Shown here in pieces: positions 20,194 to 29,679 of a stretch of DNA of 64,000 nucleotides. Each line of letters begins with the position of its first letter. The first letter of the stretch is position 1. Origin of the DNA: Devosia algicola (GTDB lineage: Bacteria > Pseudomonadota > Alphaproteobacteria > Rhizobiales > Devosiaceae); NCBI RefSeq assembly GCF_028816455.1, contig NZ_CP118246.1:2110001-2174000 (forward strand), given 5' to 3'. The notes below the pieces were generated by a model. It did no database searches, had not been told where the DNA came from, and saw only the letters and a program-made list of their open reading frames with translations. The translations under genes were made by a program, and so were the position numbers.

Positions 20194-20991
20194 CTATATG
20201 GGAGTTTGTTCGCCGCTGACAACGCGCGCGAAACTCAAAACGTCAATGTGATCAATGCCACCCCGCTTCAGCGCTCGCGTCACGGCGTTGACCGTGGCAC
20301 CTGTTGTATAGACATCATCGATCAAAACCACCCGCTTGCCGCCGCTGCGCGCCAGCGCATCGGGATGCGGCTCGAATGCGCCCACCACATTGCGCGCCCG
20401 TCCGCGCGCCGACAGGCCCACTTGCTGCCGCGTCGCCTTGACCCGCACCGCCAGCTGCGGGTCGACCCGCAAGCCGGTCAACCGGCCAATCTGGCGCGCC
20501 AGTTCCCCCGATTGATTATAGCGTCGCCGAAATTGGCGTCGGCGATGCAATGGCACCGGCACCAGCACCGGATCGCCCGCCAGCAGCAAATGGCCCGCCC
20601 CCACCATCAGGCGGGCGCAAAATCCCGCCAGTTCGGGCCGATCCCCATATTTGAGCCGCGCGATCAAGTGCCCCACAGGTTCGCTATAGATCACCGCCGC
20701 CCGCGCCCGCTCGAACGGTGGCGGCTCGGCAATCGCCTCGGCCGATACCGCGTCTGGCCCGATATCCGCAGCAAACGGCACCCCCAACACCGGACACAGC
20801 GGTGCCGTTATCGCCCGTATCTGTCCAAAACAGGCAGCACACAAACTATCGTGGCTCACAATTGGCTCGTCGCAGATAAGGCACACCGGCGGATAGACCA
20901 TGTCCAGAAAACCGGCGCCCCAACGCCGCATTGTCTGCGCCACAAGCCCCGGTTTAGTCGCGCTTTTGACATTGTGCGTGCCAGTCTCCAT
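20194..20991 (-). CDS. ComF family protein (phosphoribosyltransferase fold)
   Basis: A 265-residue protein with an N-terminal zinc-binding region (VYPPVCLICDEPIVSHDSLC and CAACFGQI) and a type I phosphoribosyltransferase domain whose PRPP loop VVLIDDVYTTGATV lies near residue 220. ComF relatives act in DNA uptake or are of unknown role in non-competent bacteria. I start at the ATG at 20991; an earlier start would overlap the divergent methyltransferase. The comF-grxC pair is conserved in Hyphomicrobiales. Confidence 0.85.
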   Translation of the reverse strand: METGTHNVKSATKPGLVAQTMRRWGAGFLDMVYPPVCLICDEPIVSHDSLCAACFGQIRAITAPLCPVLGVPFAADIGPDAVSAEAIAEPPPFERARAAVIYSEPVGHLIARLKYGDRPELAGFCARLMVGAGHLLLAGDPVLVPVPLHRRRQFRRRYNQSGELARQIGRLTGLRVDPQLAVRVKATRQQVGLSARGRARNVVGAFEPHPDALARSGGKRVVLIDDVYTTGATVNAVTRALKRGGIDHIDVLSFARVVSGEQTPI

Positions 20992-21035
20992 AAGAGCCAA
21001 GTGTGCCAGCCCTGAAGGCTCTTGTCGTCCCCGCC

Positions 21036-21875
21036 ATGCAGTTACCACCCAGGATTTTTGATCGCCCCCTGATCGCGCGCCATCTCGAGCGCCGCCCCAA
21101 CGCCGTCGACGATTTCGTCACGACCCTGATATTGAGTGATCTTGATGATCGCCTGGTAACCCTGCTGCGCCCGTTCCCCGCCGCCCTCATTCTCGGCCCC
21201 GATGCCGAAGCTTTGCCGAAAACCGCAACGACCGGCAAGGGCGTGATCGAATTTGAACGCGTCGGCACCATCGCCGCCGACGCCGAACTGCCTCATTTTG
21301 CCCAACCCGCCTACGACCTGATCATTTCCATCCTTGATCTGCAAATGGTCAATGACGTGCCCGGCTATCTCAGCCAATTGGCACGACGCCTCAATCCTGA
21401 CGGTCTGTTCCTGGCCGCGGCGCTGGGTGGCAACACGCTTTCCGAGCTGCGCGAAGCCTTTCTTGTCGCCGATAGCCAGCTTTCGGGCGGCGCCTACCCG
21501 CGTGTGGCCCCCTTCATCCAGGTCCGCGATGGTGGCGGCCTGCTGCAACGTGCCGGACTGGCGCTACCGGTCGCCGACATCGAAACCCATATTGTGCGCT
21601 ATGCCAATCCGCTCGCTCTGATGGCCGAAATCAAAGCGCTCGGCGCCGCCAATCCCCTGCATGATCGCCCGCGAAAACCGGCGACGAAACAATTGCTGGC
21701 GCTGGCGTCAGAGGCCTATATCGAACGTGACGCCGACCCTGACGGCCGCGTTCGTGCCACGCTGGAAATCCTGTGGTTCAGTGGCTGGGCGCCCCATGAA
21801 AGTCAACAGAAGCCGCTGGCGCCAGGCAGCGCCACCACCAGCCTCAAATCAGTGCTGGAAAAGCCGAAAACCTGA
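21036..21875 (+). CDS. SAM-dependent methyltransferase (NDUFAF5/BioC-like)
   Basis: A 279-residue class I methyltransferase-like protein. The start IFDRPLIARHLERR, the AALILGPDAEALPK segment where motif I lies, DLIISILDLQMVNDVPGYLSQLARRL in two parts, and PDGLFLAAALGG match the group related to NDUFAF5. The SAM loop is degenerate (LGPDAE instead of GxGxG), so binding is not certain. I use the ATG at 21036; a GTG at 21003 is possible. Divergent from comF, converging on the Flp pilin. The substrate is unknown. Confidence 0.72.
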   Translation: MQLPPRIFDRPLIARHLERRPNAVDDFVTTLILSDLDDRLVTLLRPFPAALILGPDAEALPKTATTGKGVIEFERVGTIAADAELPHFAQPAYDLIISILDLQMVNDVPGYLSQLARRLNPDGLFLAAALGGNTLSELREAFLVADSQLSGGAYPRVAPFIQVRDGGGLLQRAGLALPVADIETHIVRYANPLALMAEIKALGAANPLHDRPRKPATKQLLALASEAYIERDADPDGRVRATLEILWFSGWAPHESQQKPLAPGSATTSLKSVLEKPKT

Positions 21876-21882
21876 TTGGATT

Positions 21883-22083
21883 CTAGGGCAGACTGGACGT
21901 GGCGTCAGCCATCACATTGCCCGGTCCCTGCACACCATAGCCGAACAGGTTGGTCACATTATTGCCCAGCAGCGAGAATGAGGCGATCAAGGCAACCGCG
22001 ATCAGCGCAGAAATCAGCCCATATTCGATTGCGGTTGCACCCGCTTCATCGCTTCCGAACCGTTCTAACTGCGCTGCCAACAT
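21883..22083 (-). CDS. Flp family type IVb pilin
   Basis: A 66-residue pilin precursor. The short leader ends at GATAIEYGLISALIAVALIA: a Gly before the mature Ala/Thr and Glu at position 5, then one hydrophobic helix, the standard Flp signature recognised by a TadV-type prepilin peptidase. ATG 22083 is chosen, with AGAGG upstream. No tad/cpa assembly genes lie nearby, so this is an orphan pilin gene, as often seen in Hyphomicrobiales. Confidence 0.85.
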   Translation of the reverse strand: MLAAQLERFGSDEAGATAIEYGLISALIAVALIASFSLLGNNVTNLFGYGVQGPGNVMADATSSLP

Positions 22084-22116
22084 GGTCTGTTCCAAACCTC
22101 TTGTCGTCGAACCCTG

Positions 22117-22515
22117 TCAAAGCAAATCGCAAAGTGCAGCGATCAGCGGTGCGTCGGCCGGCGGCATCGGATAGTCGCGTAATGCCTGCGGACGCGCCCA
22201 TTTCAGGGCCATATGTTCCTTCGGCTGTGGCGTACCCTGCCATTTCCGGCAGGCGTAAAGTGGCATCAATAAATGAAAATTATCGTAATTATGACTTGCG
22301 AAACTTACCGGAGCCAGGCAGGCGCTCTTGGTAGAAACCCCCAGTTCCTCCTCCAGTTCGCGAATAATGGCAGTCTCCGGCGTTTCCCCCGGCTCCACCT
22401 TGCCGCCAGGAAATTCCCAAAGTCCTGCCATCGATTTGCCCTCGGGACGCTGCGCAATCAGCACCCGCCGATCGGCGTCTACCAGCGCGCAGGCCACCAC
22501 CAGTAATAGGCTCAT
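22117..22515 (-). CDS. mutT: (Deoxy)nucleoside triphosphate pyrophosphohydrolase, MutT type
   Basis: A 132-residue Nudix hydrolase that removes 8-oxo-dGTP or similar oxidised nucleotides. The Nudix box spans GKVEPGETPETAIIRELEEE and continues LGV, complete with all acidic metal ligands. The FPGGKVE and ALKWARPQAL segments are typical of MutT. It overlaps the upstream GNAT frame at ATGA and belongs to the argJ-GNAT-mutT operon. An in-frame AGGCTC at 22508-22513 belongs to its natural start region. Confidence 0.88.
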   Translation of the reverse strand: MSLLLVVACALVDADRRVLIAQRPEGKSMAGLWEFPGGKVEPGETPETAIIRELEEELGVSTKSACLAPVSFASHNYDNFHLLMPLYACRKWQGTPQPKEHMALKWARPQALRDYPMPPADAPLIAALCDLL

Positions 22516-22706
22516 ATTACGCCCCGCCGATAGTGATAATCATAGGGTTCGGCAAACCCAAGGGTCTGATAAAGCGCCAGCGCCGGATCATTGTCAGCCT
22601 GCACCTGAATGGCTGCCCGGTGCGCGCCGTCCCGCAGTTCCTCAACCGCTGGCCACGCTTTGACAAAAGCCGCCTCTAATGTCTGCACGTCCTCAAGGCT
22701 GGTCAT
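22512..22706 (-). pseudogene. GNAT N-acetyltransferase gene lacking its middle
   Basis: A 64-codon frame between argJ and mutT, where relatives carry a full GNAT gene of roughly 200-250 residues. The first residues (LEDVQTLEAAFVKAWPAVEE) look like the N terminus of that protein. The last (QVQADNDPALALYQTLGF and YDYHYRR) look like its acetyl-CoA-fold C terminus. The central beta sheet and acetyl-CoA loop are absent. The start overlaps the argJ stop (TAATG), so the operon signals persist. This fits an in-frame internal deletion or an assembly collapse. The product as written should not be an active acetyltransferase. Confidence 0.6.
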
Positions 22707-23941
22707 TAACTGCGATAGTCGCCATTAATGGCGATATAGCCATGGGTCAGATCACAGGTATAAACCGTTGCACGCCCCTCGCCCAAACCAAGGCTGGCGG
22801 TCAATTCAAGTTCGTCGCCCTTCATATAAGCGCTGGTCGCCGCCTCGTCATAACCGGCTGCGCGCTCCCCATTGTGCGCCACCACGAGATCGCCGAAGCG
22901 GATCGACAACCGGTCACGATCCGCTGGCTCCCCAGCCTTCCCCACCGCCATGACCACCCGGCCCCAATTGGCGTCTTCTCCCGCAATCGCGGTCTTGACC
23001 AGGGGACTGTCGGCAATCGATTTGGCAATGCGAAAGGCGCTCTCATCGCTTGTTGCTCCCTCGACATGAACGGCGACCTGCTTGGTCGCCCCCTCCCCGT
23101 CGCGCACCACCTGGATCGCCAAGTCAAACAACACATCGCGCAACGCTTCGCCAAAAATTTCGGCCCGTGGATCATCAAGCGTTTCAATCGGCTCGATCCC
23201 CTTGGCCTTGCCCGTGGCAAACGCCAGTAGTGTATCGGAGGTCGATGTATCGCTATCCACCGTGATGGCGTTAAAACTGGATTTGACGTGCTGACCAAGC
23301 AGCGCCTGTAGCACCTCGGCCTTGATCGGCATGTCGGTAAACACAAAACTCAGCATGGTCGCCATGTCTGGCGCAATCATGCCAGACCCCTTGGCAATCC
23401 CATTGATCCTGACCTCAACACCATCGATGTCGATGCTGGCAGTGCCAAGCTTTGGAAACGTATCTGTGGTCATGATGGCCTTGGCCGGCTCCATCCAAGG
23501 CTGATCGCTCAACGCTGCCGCCATGGTGTCAAGCACGCCGGAAAACTTGTTGGCGTCCAAAGGCTCCCCGATCACCCCGGTTGATGCCAGAAATATCTCA
23601 GCAACCGAACAACCCACCGCCTTGGCAGCAATTGCGGCAGTCTGCTCAACGCTTTGTTGGCCCTTGCGACCGGTAAAGGCATTGGCATTGCCCGAATTGA
23701 CCACCAGCGCACGAGCCACACCACCCCCAAGATTGGCCTTGCACCAATCCACTGCCGCCGAAGAGCATTTCGAGCGCGTCAAAACGCCCGCAACGCTAGT
23801 GCCCTCATCAAACACCGCCAGCAAAACGTCAGTACGGTTCTTGTACTTTATCCCCGCCGCCGCCGTTGCAAAGCGCACCCCGGCAATCACCGGCAGGTCG
23901 GGATAGGACTCGGGAGCAAGGGGAGAAACCTGGAGCGCCAT
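22706..23941 (-). CDS. argJ: Bifunctional glutamate N-acetyltransferase / amino-acid acetyltransferase ArgJ
   Basis: Ornithine acetyltransferase that recycles the acetyl group in arginine biosynthesis. The 411-residue precursor is cut autocatalytically into two chains at the Ala-Thr bond of [16 protein letters not shown]; the Thr becomes the nucleophile. Other family blocks are [30 protein letters not shown], and [14 protein letters not shown], then [20 protein letters not shown] 23941 matches homologous starts; the frame is open further upstream. It lies downstream of ppiC in many relatives, but here the MarR/SDR pair intervenes. Confidence 0.93.
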   Translation of the reverse strand: MALQVSPLAPESYPDLPVIAGVRFATAAAGIKYKNRTDVLLAVFDEGTSVAGVLTRSKCSSAAVDWCKANLGGGVARALVVNSGNANAFTGRKGQQSVEQTAAIAAKAVGCSVAEIFLASTGVIGEPLDANKFSGVLDTMAAALSDQPWMEPAKAIMTTDTFPKLGTASIDIDGVEVRINGIAKGSGMIAPDMATMLSFVFTDMPIKAEVLQALLGQHVKSSFNAITVDSDTSTSDTLLAFATGKAKGIEPIETLDDPRAEIFGEALRDVLFDLAIQVVRDGEGATKQVAVHVEGATSDESAFRIAKSIADSPLVKTAIAGEDANWGRVVMAVGKAGEPADRDRLSIRFGDLVVAHNGERAAGYDEAATSAYMKGDELELTASLGLGEGRATVYTCDLTHGYIAINGDYRS

Positions 23942-24080
23942 GATGCATGCCTTGTTTGCAGGACAACTGGCTTGGGTGTGCCTTACAAATTTGCCCGGCG
24001 CAAGCCACATCATCCAAGACGCGGCCTCAGCCCCGCCTTCATCGCCCCACGGCGCACCCCACATTTGCTACTGCCGCGAA

Positions 24081-24125
24081 TTGACAGATAGTTCGCTACC
24101 GTACATATAACGTTCGGTAGCGAAC
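24081..24125 (+). promoter_or_regulatory. MarR promoter with overlapping palindromic operator
   Basis: TTGACA (24081-24086) and CATATA (24104-24109) with a 17-base spacer form a good sigma-70 promoter. Exact 11-base inverted arms GTTCGCTACCG (24091-24101) and CGGTAGCGAAC (24115-24125) flank the -10 box, where a dimeric MarR repressor would block polymerase. It lies 15 bases before the marR start, so autoregulation is likely. Confidence 0.8.
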
Positions 24126-24139
24126 GAAAGGCTGAATGA

Positions 24140-24586
24140 TTGTCCAGTTCAAATCATGACTCGGCAGGCGCGTGGGCCAAGCGATTTCACTTGGCGAGCC
24201 GCGCGATGATGGAGCGGATACTGCGCCCGTATGATATCGGGTCCACCCAATGGTACGTCCTATATCAATTGGCCAATTACGGGCCGACCGCGCAGCGTGA
24301 CTTCCTTGGGCTACTGAAAATCGAAAAGCCGACTCTGAGCGACGTCGTGGCGGCTTTGGTTCGCAAAGGATTCATCGATCAGGCGTCCGATCCAACTGAC
24401 CGACGTCAGCGAGTTCTAACCTTGACAAATGTCGGCAAAAATCAGTGGGACAACCTGCCTGATCCGATTGCGCTCATGCGCCAGATTGCATTCGACGGCG
24501 TCGACGAGCCGACGCTCGAGTTGATCGCGAGCGTGCTCAAGACCGCGACGGAGCGCTTGAACAACCACATTGTCGAAGGAATTTGA
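24140..24586 (+). CDS. MarR family transcriptional regulator
   Basis: A 148-residue winged-helix repressor, probably dimeric, sensing an unknown small molecule. The core LRPYDIGSTQWYVLYQLANY, TQRDFLGLLKIEKPTLSDV-like recognition helix (AQRDFLGLLKIEKPTLSDVV here) and the wing DPTDRRQRVLTLT are typical. I use the TTG at 24140, with AAAGG upstream. The stop is four bases before the SDR gene, so both are under the palindromic operator. The pair lies between argJ and ppiC, which are neighbours in related genomes, so it was probably acquired or inserted. Confidence 0.87.
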   Translation: MSSSNHDSAGAWAKRFHLASRAMMERILRPYDIGSTQWYVLYQLANYGPTAQRDFLGLLKIEKPTLSDVVAALVRKGFIDQASDPTDRRQRVLTLTNVGKNQWDNLPDPIALMRQIAFDGVDEPTLELIASVLKTATERLNNHIVEGI

Positions 24587-24589
24587 AAA

Positions 24590-25405
24590 ATGACCATACT
24601 CATTACCGGTGGGACCGGGCTCGTTGGTTCACGCCTCCTCAAACGGATGATAGCGGCCGGAGAGGATTGTCGCGTGATCATTCGTTCCGACAGGAACATT
24701 CCGGCAGGTGCTGTCGCTATCAAGGGCGATCTTCTTGATCCAACCTCGCTTGAAGCCGCCGTCGAGGGCGTCTCCGCCATCATTCATCTCGCCGCCGTGT
24801 TGCGCACGCCAGACAGTGACGACATCTGGAAGGCCAACGTCGATGGCACAAAAAACCTCATTCATGCCGCCAGGCAACATGCCCCCAACGCTCGATTCAT
24901 CATGGCAAGCACCGGGCTGGTCTACAATGCCAACAGCGCTTATCCAGCTCGTGAAGGCGATGCGGTCGATCCAAAGATGGCATACCCCGCCAGTAAGGTC
25001 GCGGCTGAAAAACAACTTCATGAAAGCGGACTGAACTGGTCCATCCTGCGGCTAGGCTTCGTTTATGGCGACGACGACGGTCATCTGCAGTCGGTGCCAA
25101 GACTCGCAAACATGTTTAAGTGGCATCCCGCGAACAAGCTCAGCCTGATCCATCACCGCGACATTGCGGCAGCCGTTCTCCTGGCCCTAAACGGGGCAAT
25201 GGATGGGCGTATTGTCAATCTCACAGATGAGGCGCCAATGTCGGTCTATGAAATTGCGCACCTCGTCGGCGCGACAATGGAACCATCTGCCGAACCGCAG
25301 ATCAATCCGTGGTTCGGCCAACTGGACGGTTCCTTGGCACGCGCCCTCGGTTTTCAGCCAGTTGTCGCCACCCTGCACCAGTCGCTTCGAGAAGGTTCCA
25401 CATAA
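24590..25405 (+). CDS. NAD(P)-dependent epimerase/dehydratase (extended SDR)
   Basis: A 271-residue Rossmann-fold enzyme. N-terminal ILITGGTGLVGSRLL carries the GxxGxxG nucleotide site, and YPASKVAAEKQL gives the catalytic Tyr and Lys. The serine of the triad lies in FIMASTGLVYN. It acts on sugar nucleotides or other small carbonyl compounds; the exact substrate is unknown. It is coupled to the upstream marR gene, so the regulator probably responds to the substrate or a related compound. An AGCTC at 25136-25140 is intact here. Confidence 0.83.
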   Translation: MTILITGGTGLVGSRLLKRMIAAGEDCRVIIRSDRNIPAGAVAIKGDLLDPTSLEAAVEGVSAIIHLAAVLRTPDSDDIWKANVDGTKNLIHAARQHAPNARFIMASTGLVYNANSAYPAREGDAVDPKMAYPASKVAAEKQLHESGLNWSILRLGFVYGDDDGHLQSVPRLANMFKWHPANKLSLIHHRDIAAAVLLALNGAMDGRIVNLTDEAPMSVYEIAHLVGATMEPSAEPQINPWFGQLDGSLARALGFQPVVATLHQSLREGST

Positions 25406-25463
25406 GAGATATACAGCCATTTGGACTGATCGGGTCGGTGCGGATGACCACGTGCGCAGGCAA

Positions 25464-25491
25464 GATCGGGTGCAAGAATCTGCACCCGATC
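25464..25491. terminator. Hairpin between the convergent SDR and ppiC genes
   Basis: A perfect 11-base inverted repeat GATCGGGTGCA / TGCACCCGATC with a 6-base loop in the gap between two convergent genes. No T-run on either side. Position suggests a bidirectional transcript end. Confidence 0.5.
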
Positions 25492-25518
25492 ACGCTCGAA
25501 GAGTAAATGGGTTGGCGA

Positions 25519-26463
25519 TCAATTGGCTGGAGCAGCTGCCGCCTGAGGGTTCATCTGCGCATCGATCTTGGCGGCAAGATCCTTGTCGGCAATCTCGATC
25601 TTGGCCTTGTCGTGCAGATCGTTGCTGATCTTGATGAAGGCGTCATTGACCACCTGTTGCTGCAACTTCTGGCCCATCTGGTCCATCGTTGGCACGGGGC
25701 TCTTGCGCTTTTCCGTCAGCTTGATCACATGCCAGCCGAACTGGGATTTGACCGGTTCTGAAACCGCGCCGACCTCACCAAGGGCAAAGGCGGCTTTTTC
25801 AAACTCAGGCACCATTTGGCCCTTGCCAAAAAAGCCGAGGTCGCCGCCATTGGCCGCGCCCGGATCGATCGATTTGGCTTTTGCCACTTCAGCAAAGTCC
25901 GCCCCGTCCGCCAATTCCTTTTCGACGGCCTTGGCTTCGTCCTCGGTCTTGACCAAAATATGGCTGGCGCGAACCTGGTCCTCGGGCACGAATTGGGCCG
26001 CGAATTCATCATATTTCGCCTTGACCGTGTCAGGGGTCACCATCGTCGCCAGTTTCTCGATATAATAGGCACTACGCAGCGCCTGCTCATCGAGATAGGC
26101 CAACCGCTGCTTGAAAACATCGGTCTGATCCAACTTCTCCGCACGGGCCGCATCGGACGACAATTTCATGTCGATAAGAACGCTGACCACATAGGCCTGA
26201 CGCTGGTCCACCGGCATCTGCGCCATGTCCTGGCTAAGATCGCGTGCCGCAAAATCGACATCAGCCTGTGTGATGGTCTGGCCATCAACTGTTGCCACGA
26301 CCGCGTTCGGATCAGGCTGAGCCGGCGTTGCTGCGGCATCGGCTGCTGGCGCATCTGCTGCGGGGGCATCTTGAGCCATTGCGGCGGGAATGGCAGTAAG
26401 CCCACCCAGGGTAAGCGCCACAACGCTTACTGCCTGCGCAAGGCGTTTGGAACGATCAAACAT
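25519..26463 (-). CDS. Periplasmic peptidylprolyl isomerase (parvulin type)
   Basis: PpiC/SurA-like foldase, 314 residues. It has a Sec signal peptide (SVVALTLGGLTAIPAAMAQD), an Ala/Pro-rich linker, a SurA-type N-terminal helical domain (VATVDGQTITQADVDFAARDL), and a parvulin domain from about residue 165 with ASHILVKTEDEAKAVEKEL and GGDLGFFGKGQMVPEFEKA. It should assist folding of outer-membrane or secreted proteins. Divergent from secA, an arrangement conserved in Hyphomicrobiales and functionally sensible for the export pathway. The end AAAAPAN is low-complexity. Confidence 0.9.
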   Translation of the reverse strand: MFDRSKRLAQAVSVVALTLGGLTAIPAAMAQDAPAADAPAADAAATPAQPDPNAVVATVDGQTITQADVDFAARDLSQDMAQMPVDQRQAYVVSVLIDMKLSSDAARAEKLDQTDVFKQRLAYLDEQALRSAYYIEKLATMVTPDTVKAKYDEFAAQFVPEDQVRASHILVKTEDEAKAVEKELADGADFAEVAKAKSIDPGAANGGDLGFFGKGQMVPEFEKAAFALGEVGAVSEPVKSQFGWHVIKLTEKRKSPVPTMDQMGQKLQQQVVNDAFIKISNDLHDKAKIEIADKDLAAKIDAQMNPQAAAAPAN

Positions 26464-26692
26464 GAACGACTTTCTCCTTGATCGGTGCCAAAATGGGCAC
26501 CGCTGCTTCTGTGGCACACCCAGATGCGCCGTTGATTTCATTACGGGTCGGATGGCCCGTCGCAACGCCTGCCCTTGCATGGCAACAGGGCCAGATTGTG
26601 CCACACAAGAATAATTGTTCCGTGCGTCTGCACCAATCGCGTCAAGTTGCCTATTGATCAGGGCGCAGTTGGTGTGGCCGATTTTGTCGACG

Positions 26693-26721
26693 TTGACAAG
26701 ACGGGGGTCCGCTCTTACATG
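26693..26721 (+). promoter_or_regulatory. Predicted sigma-70 promoter of secA
   Basis: TTGACA (26693-26698) and TACATG (26716-26721) with a 17-base spacer. It would leave a leader of about 180 bases before secA. The rest of the 445-base ppiC-secA gap shows no gene I can support; an open frame covering the leader ends four bases before the secA ATG. Confidence 0.6.
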
Positions 26722-26908
26722 TCCAGCGCTTTCCATAACTATGCGGAGCCAAGCCTCATTCGCTTGCCCATGGGTTATGTGACCAGTTTTTCGGGGTCGA
26801 AACCGGCCCACCATCGCGTTGACGAGGCACGTTCGGGGCACTATTCGCCCAGTGATTTCACCATGAATAATGCCCCTTGGACGATGGCCAGTAAAAGGAT
26901 CTGACACT

Positions 26909-29634
26909 ATGGCTCTAGCTACGCTTGCCCGGCGGATCTTCGGTTCTCCGTCGGATCGGCACGTAAAACGCTTCCAGCCCAATGTGGCGGCGATCAACGC
27001 GCTTGAGCCCGAACTCGAAAAGTTGAGCGACGAGGAACTGCGCGCTCGTACCGACGAATTCAAATCCCAGCTGGCCAATGGCAAATCACTCGATGATTTG
27101 ATCGCGCCGGCGTTCGCCACGGTGCGTGAAGCCAGTAAACGCGTGCTGGGCATGCGTCACTTTGACGTACAGCTGATCGGCGGCATGGTCCTCAATAACC
27201 GCTCCATCGCAGAGATGCGCACTGGTGAAGGCAAGACCCTGGTCGCAACCCTTGCAGTCTATCTTAACGCATTGACCGGCAAAGGCGTCCACGTCGTTAC
27301 CGTCAATGATTACCTTGCCCGTCGCGATGCCGCCTGGATGGGCCAGATCTACAATTTCCTTGGCATGAGCTATGGTATCATTGTCCATGGCCTGACCGAT
27401 GGCGAGCGCAAGGCTGCCTACGAAGCCGACATTACCTATGGCACCAACAACGAATTTGGTTTCGACTATCTGCGCGACAACATGAAATATACGCGCGCCC
27501 AGATGGTTCAGCGCGGTCATGTCTATGCAATTGTTGACGAAGTTGACTCCATCCTGATCGATGAAGCCCGCACGCCGCTGATCATTTCAGGGCCTTCCGA
27601 GGATCGAACCGACCTCTATCTCAATCTCGACGCCATCATGCCGATCATCGAAGAGGGCGACTACGAGGTTGATGAAAAGCACCGCGCCGCGACCTTTACC
27701 GATCAGGGCATCGAGCGGCTGGAAGAGCGTTTGAGGGCCGATGGGCTGATGAAGGGCGAGTCCCTGTACGACATTGAAAATGTCGCTTTGGTCCACCACG
27801 CCAATTCAGCGCTACGCGCCCACAAGCTGTTCCACAAGGACAAGGATTACATCGTTCGCAACGATGAAGTCGTCATCATTGACGAATTCTCGGGTCGCAT
27901 GATGCCGGGCCGACGCTATTCCGAAGGCCTGCATCAGGCTCTGGAAGCCAAGGAAGGCGCCAAGATCCAGCCTGAGAACCAGACCATGGCGTCGATCACT
28001 TTCCAGAACTATTTCCGACTTTATGACAAGCTGGCCGGCATGACCGGTACAGCCGCCACCGAGGCCGAAGAATTCGGCGACATCTATAATCTCGATGTCG
28101 TCACTGTGCCCACCAACGTCCCGGTACAGCGCGTTGATGATGAAGACGCCATCTTCCGCACCGCCGCCGAAAAATTCGACGCCATTGCTGATCTGATCAA
28201 GCAATGTCAGGACCGCGACCAGCCGGTACTGGTCGGCACCACTTCGATTGAAAAATCTGAAATGCTGGCCGAATTGCTGCGTCAGAAAAAAGTTGGCACC
28301 ATGAATGTGCTCAATGCTCGCCACCACGAGCAGGAAGCCCATATCGTCGCCGATGCCGGCCTGCCCGGCGCTATTACCATAGCCACCAACATGGCCGGTC
28401 GTGGCACCGATATTCAGCTCGGCGGCAACCTCGAAATGCGGATCGAACGCGAAGCCGAAGGTCTTGAAGGGGCTGAACGCGACGCCAAGATCGCCGATAT
28501 CAAATCCACCATTGCCACCGACAAAGCCAAGGCCATCGCCGCCGGCGGCCTGATGGTCATTGGCACCGAGCGCCATGAAAGCCGCCGCATCGACAATCAG
28601 CTGCGCGGTCGTTCCGGTCGTCAGGGCGACCCCGGCCATTCGGCGTTTTTCCTGTCCTTGCAGGACGATCTGATGCGCATTTTCCCGGTCGACAGCATGG
28701 ACTCCATGCTCGGCAAGCTGGGTCTGGAAGACGGCGAAAGCATCACCCATCCATGGGTCACCAAGGCCATCGAGCGCGCCCAGGGCAAGGTAGAATCTCG
28801 CAACTTTGATATCCGCAAGAACATCCTCAAATATGATGATGTGATGAATGATCAGCGCAAGGTGATCTTCGAACAGCGCATCGAGATGATGGATGCCGAG
28901 GACGTCAGCGAAACAGTCCATGACATGCGTCACGACGTCGTCGAGGCCATCGTTGCCAAGGCCATTCCGCCCCGCTCCTATCCTGAACAATGGCAGGCCG
29001 AGCAGCTTGAAGCTGCAGCCAAGACCTATCTCAATGTCGAGCCTTCCAGTGCGCGAATGGGTCGAGGAAGAGGGCATTGACCAGGAAATCGTCGAGCAGC
29101 GCATCCGCGATGCCGCCGACAAGCAGGCAGCGTCCAAAGCCGCCAAATATTCGCCCGAAATCATGCGCCAGGTCGAGAAGTCGCTGCTGTTGCAGTCCAT
29201 CGATGGCCTGTGGCGCGAGCATCTGGTCACGCTTGATCATTTGTCCAAGGTTGTGGGCTGGCGCGGTGTTGCCCAGCGTGATCCACTCACCGAATACAAG
29301 CAGGAAGCCTATGAACTGCTGCAGGCGCTCCTGACCAATCTGCGCGAGTTGGTCACCACCCAGGCTCAGCCATATCGAATTGCAGGTCCGCCAGCCCGAG
29401 CCAACACCCGAGCCCGACCTGTCTCGACTAAGCGAAGTCCATATCGACCCGCTGACCGGCGAAAACGACGCCGAGGAGGGTACCGTCATGGGCGCACTCT
29501 CGGGCACGCCAACCACCGCGGGCGGTCAGGCATTAAAACCCATCGATCCAAAATTGCTCGAAGGTGTCTCGCGCAATGCCCCTTGCCCCTGTGGCTCCGG
29601 CAAGAAATTCAAACATTGCCACGGCGCCTTCTAG
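26909..29634 (+). CDS. secA: Preprotein translocase ATPase SecA (two frame breaks)
   Basis: Motor ATPase that drives unfolded proteins through SecYEG. Repaired length is 907 residues. N-terminal DEAD motor: Walker [35 protein letters not shown] in two parts; second motor domain: [16 protein letters not shown] and [14 protein letters not shown]-terminal zinc finger [17 protein letters not shown] binds SecB or ribosomes. Frame breaks lie at 29042-29043 (GAGCCT; repair gives [14 protein letters not shown]) and 29363-29364 (AGGCTC; repair gives [16 protein letters not shown]). Essential gene, so both are probably sequence errors. ATG 26909 matches SecA starts. Confidence 0.95.
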
Positions 29635-29656
29635 GCACCGGCCGAATACGAACAAG

Positions 29657-29679
29657 GCCCGGCAATGCCGGGCTTTTTT
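29657..29679 (+). terminator. Rho-independent terminator of secA
   Basis: GCCCGGC / GCCGGGC stem with a 3-base loop followed by six T residues. It touches the aroB stop on the other strand and may serve both convergent genes. Confidence 0.9.

Noticed and set aside
27812..29230. 472-codon minus-strand frame opposite secA
   Set aside because: Shadow of secA codon bias; the product resembles no protein family.
2776..29634. Pseudogenes in clpB, prfA, ptsP and secA
   Set aside because: prfA and secA are essential and all other residues remain conserved; identical one-base lesions in each are not expected from decay.
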